NCBI GenBank assembly: GCA_965223105.1
Contig: OZ244987.1
Location: 6,944,001 to 7,008,000 of the forward strand
Length of the DNA stretch: 64,000 nt
Origin: JABDMH01 sp965223105
Lineage (GTDB): Bacteria > Bacteroidota > Bacteroidia > Chitinophagales > Saprospiraceae
Direction of reading: 5' to 3'
How positions within the stretch are numbered: position 1 is the first letter of the stretch; each line of letters opens with the position of its first letter. The position numbers and the translations under genes are program-made. The notes beneath the pieces are model-generated. The model saw only the letters and a list, made by a program, of their open reading frames with translations. It had not been told where the DNA came from and ran no database searches. Below are positions 62,790 to 64,000 of the stretch, one piece after another.

Positions 62790-63983
62790 ATGTGTTGTCT
62801 AGCAGAAAATAGTGAGAAAACAGGATTGGAAAAGCGGTTCCGATTGGCGGATTTTTTCGATCGTCATTGGGATGCCTATATGGAGTCACCGACCTGCTAT
62901 ATAAAACCGGAGCAATTAAAAGCAGTCAATGCGATGCGAGTATGTCGGACGGAACGCTTGGGAATAGATGTCTATGCATGTCCGGAATGTGGAGAAGAGA
63001 AAAGGATTTACCACAATTGTAAGAATCGATTTTGTCCGACGTGTAGTTGGAAAGACACGATGGAATGGGCGGATCGAATAAAACGGCGTATGCTTCGAGT
63101 GAAACATCGTCATATAGTATGCACCTTACCCCATAGCATACATGGTTTGATCCGGAAGAATAAAGTATTGTTGGATGTTTTAATGCGAGCCGCCGCCTTT
63201 ACGTTTAAAGATTGGATGTTGCACCGACACCAGATAAAAATCGGAATTATCAGTGTACTACATACTTATGGGGAGAAGAAGAATTATCATCCCCATGTGC
63301 ATATGATTGTATCATGGGGAGGTATAAGGAAAAAGGGGAAATTAAGAGAGATTGAAAATGAATTTGTTCATTATAAATTTCTGCAGAAGAAGTTTCGCAT
63401 TAATTATGAAAAGGAGTTAATTGAGACTTATGACCGTGGCCACCTGGTGCATTCCTTTGGGGATCGAGTGAGTTTCCTGACCTTCATAAAACAAATCAAT
63501 CAACAGGATTGGCAACTGCATCTGGAACCGGCTATACAGACACCCAGTGAGGTGATCCGGTATATTGGGAGATATTCCAAGCGAGCTTGTATAAGCGAAT
63601 ATAAGATCACGAGTATGGAAGGAGAGCATATATCCTTTCAGTACAAGGATTACCGAGACAGGGACAGCGAAGGCAATCCGAAAATAAAAGAATTGACATT
63701 ACATTATCGGAAGTTTTTTCCCCGGCTTCTGCAACATGTACCACCGCCGTATTTTCGGGTTGTTCGATACTATGGATTATATTCTAATCATGGTCATATA
63801 GCACCGGAATATCTAAATGCGGAGACAGACGACCAGGGATCTCAGCTAGAGGAAGAAAATAATCAATGTGAAATATGCCACCAGAAGCGGGTATATGTAT
63901 ACACCTTCTTAAACCGAAGACCTAAAAGCGATCAATCAACTGACCTGACCAAGTGGTACACCAAATACAAAAGAGTAGCATAA
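62790..63983 (+). CDS. IS91-family HUH transposase
   Basis: A 397-aa rolling-circle transposase. The N-terminal zinc finger has YACPECGEEKRIYHNC and FCPTCSWKD; the HUH motif is His169-Val-His171 (YHPHVHMIVSWGG). The twin tyrosines are Tyr258 and Tyr262 (RYIGRYSKR), the Y2 arrangement, followed by HYRKFFPRLLQHVPPPYFRV and YGLYSNHG, a family signature. Reading frame intact, so possibly active. The gene ends 17 bp before the window edge. Confidence 0.94.
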   Translation: MCCLAENSEKTGLEKRFRLADFFDRHWDAYMESPTCYIKPEQLKAVNAMRVCRTERLGIDVYACPECGEEKRIYHNCKNRFCPTCSWKDTMEWADRIKRRMLRVKHRHIVCTLPHSIHGLIRKNKVLLDVLMRAAAFTFKDWMLHRHQIKIGIISVLHTYGEKKNYHPHVHMIVSWGGIRKKGKLREIENEFVHYKFLQKKFRINYEKELIETYDRGHLVHSFGDRVSFLTFIKQINQQDWQLHLEPAIQTPSEVIRYIGRYSKRACISEYKITSMEGEHISFQYKDYRDRDSEGNPKIKELTLHYRKFFPRLLQHVPPPYFRVVRYYGLYSNHGHIAPEYLNAETDDQGSQLEEENNQCEICHQKRVYVYTFLNRRPKSDQSTDLTKWYTKYKRVA

Positions 63984-64000
63984 GGACATTGATAGGGATT

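Larger units (their letters stand above)
61501..64000 (+). mobile_element. Putative IS91-like element with tyrosine recombinase and HUH transposase
   Basis: Iterons, a tyrosine recombinase, a zinc-ribbon miniprotein and a Y2-type HUH transposase all face the same way with short gaps. Some IS91-group elements are known to carry an accessory phage-integrase-like gene. Neither end can be defined: the left limit is set at the iterons and the right end lies at or beyond the window edge. Confidence 0.5.

Overview
The window is from a member of the Bacteroidota, probably a marine, carbohydrate-degrading Cytophagales/Saprospiria-like bacterium. The evidence is a SusC/SusD pair, several sulfatase lipoproteins, a TonB receptor followed by a PorV/PorQ-type outer-membrane protein, a bacterial PcrB, a CarB without the C-terminal allosteric domain, and TAnnTTTG -7 promoter boxes.

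Layout. (1) About 1-33.5 kb is a polysaccharide-utilisation region under heavy decay. It holds the end of an ASPIC/UnbV-FG-GAP protein, SusC/SusD, three apparently intact formylglycine-type sulfatases and a remnant of a fourth, and an oxidative sugar cassette (SDR dehydrogenase, galactonate-dehydratase-like enolase, SMP-30 lactonase). It also holds an IS66 element with perfect 8-bp target duplications, a TetR regulator, a GH89 alpha-N-acetylglucosaminidase, a beta-helix protein, a sugar-porter MFS transporter and a divergent GntR regulator. Between these lie broken genes: a rhamnose/fucose-mutarotase-like gene, an ACS-type MFS transporter, a Na+/solute symporter fused to the tail of a second mutarotase, GH29 fucosidase, Gfo/Idh/MocA oxidoreductase, an AraC tail, GH2, a DUF5107/TPR-like tail and a DUF5703-like tail. 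The gene set suggests past use of a sulfated fucose- or rhamnose-containing glycan (fucan or ulvan type); that is inference.

(2) About 33.5-60.5 kb is conserved core: AMP nucleosidase, carB, a TonB receptor/secreted giant protein/PorV triad, greA, a HIT protein, pcrB, a gluzincin/propeller/barrel protein, rsgA, a membrane protein, mscL, aconitase, an S9 peptidase, a GCS2-CBS fusion and tRNA-Ser(CGA). These genes are intact, which argues that the frameshifts in region 1 are not simply sequencing error.

(3) About 60.5-64 kb is a small mobile region: a partial copy of the tRNA-Ser 3' end, a TonB-C-domain protein, three 20-bp tandem iterons, a tyrosine recombinase, a zinc-ribbon miniprotein and an IS91-type HUH transposase.

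The most unusual thread is a family of non-coding, MITE-like elements with GGGTACCTCT terminal inverted repeats and a conserved internal hairpin. I see four full copies (two with 4-bp target duplications) and several half copies. They sit at pseudogene breakpoints, supply the last codons of one sulfatase, bracket the sugar-oxidation cassette, and lie just upstream of mscL. They appear to be linked to the rearrangement of this locus.
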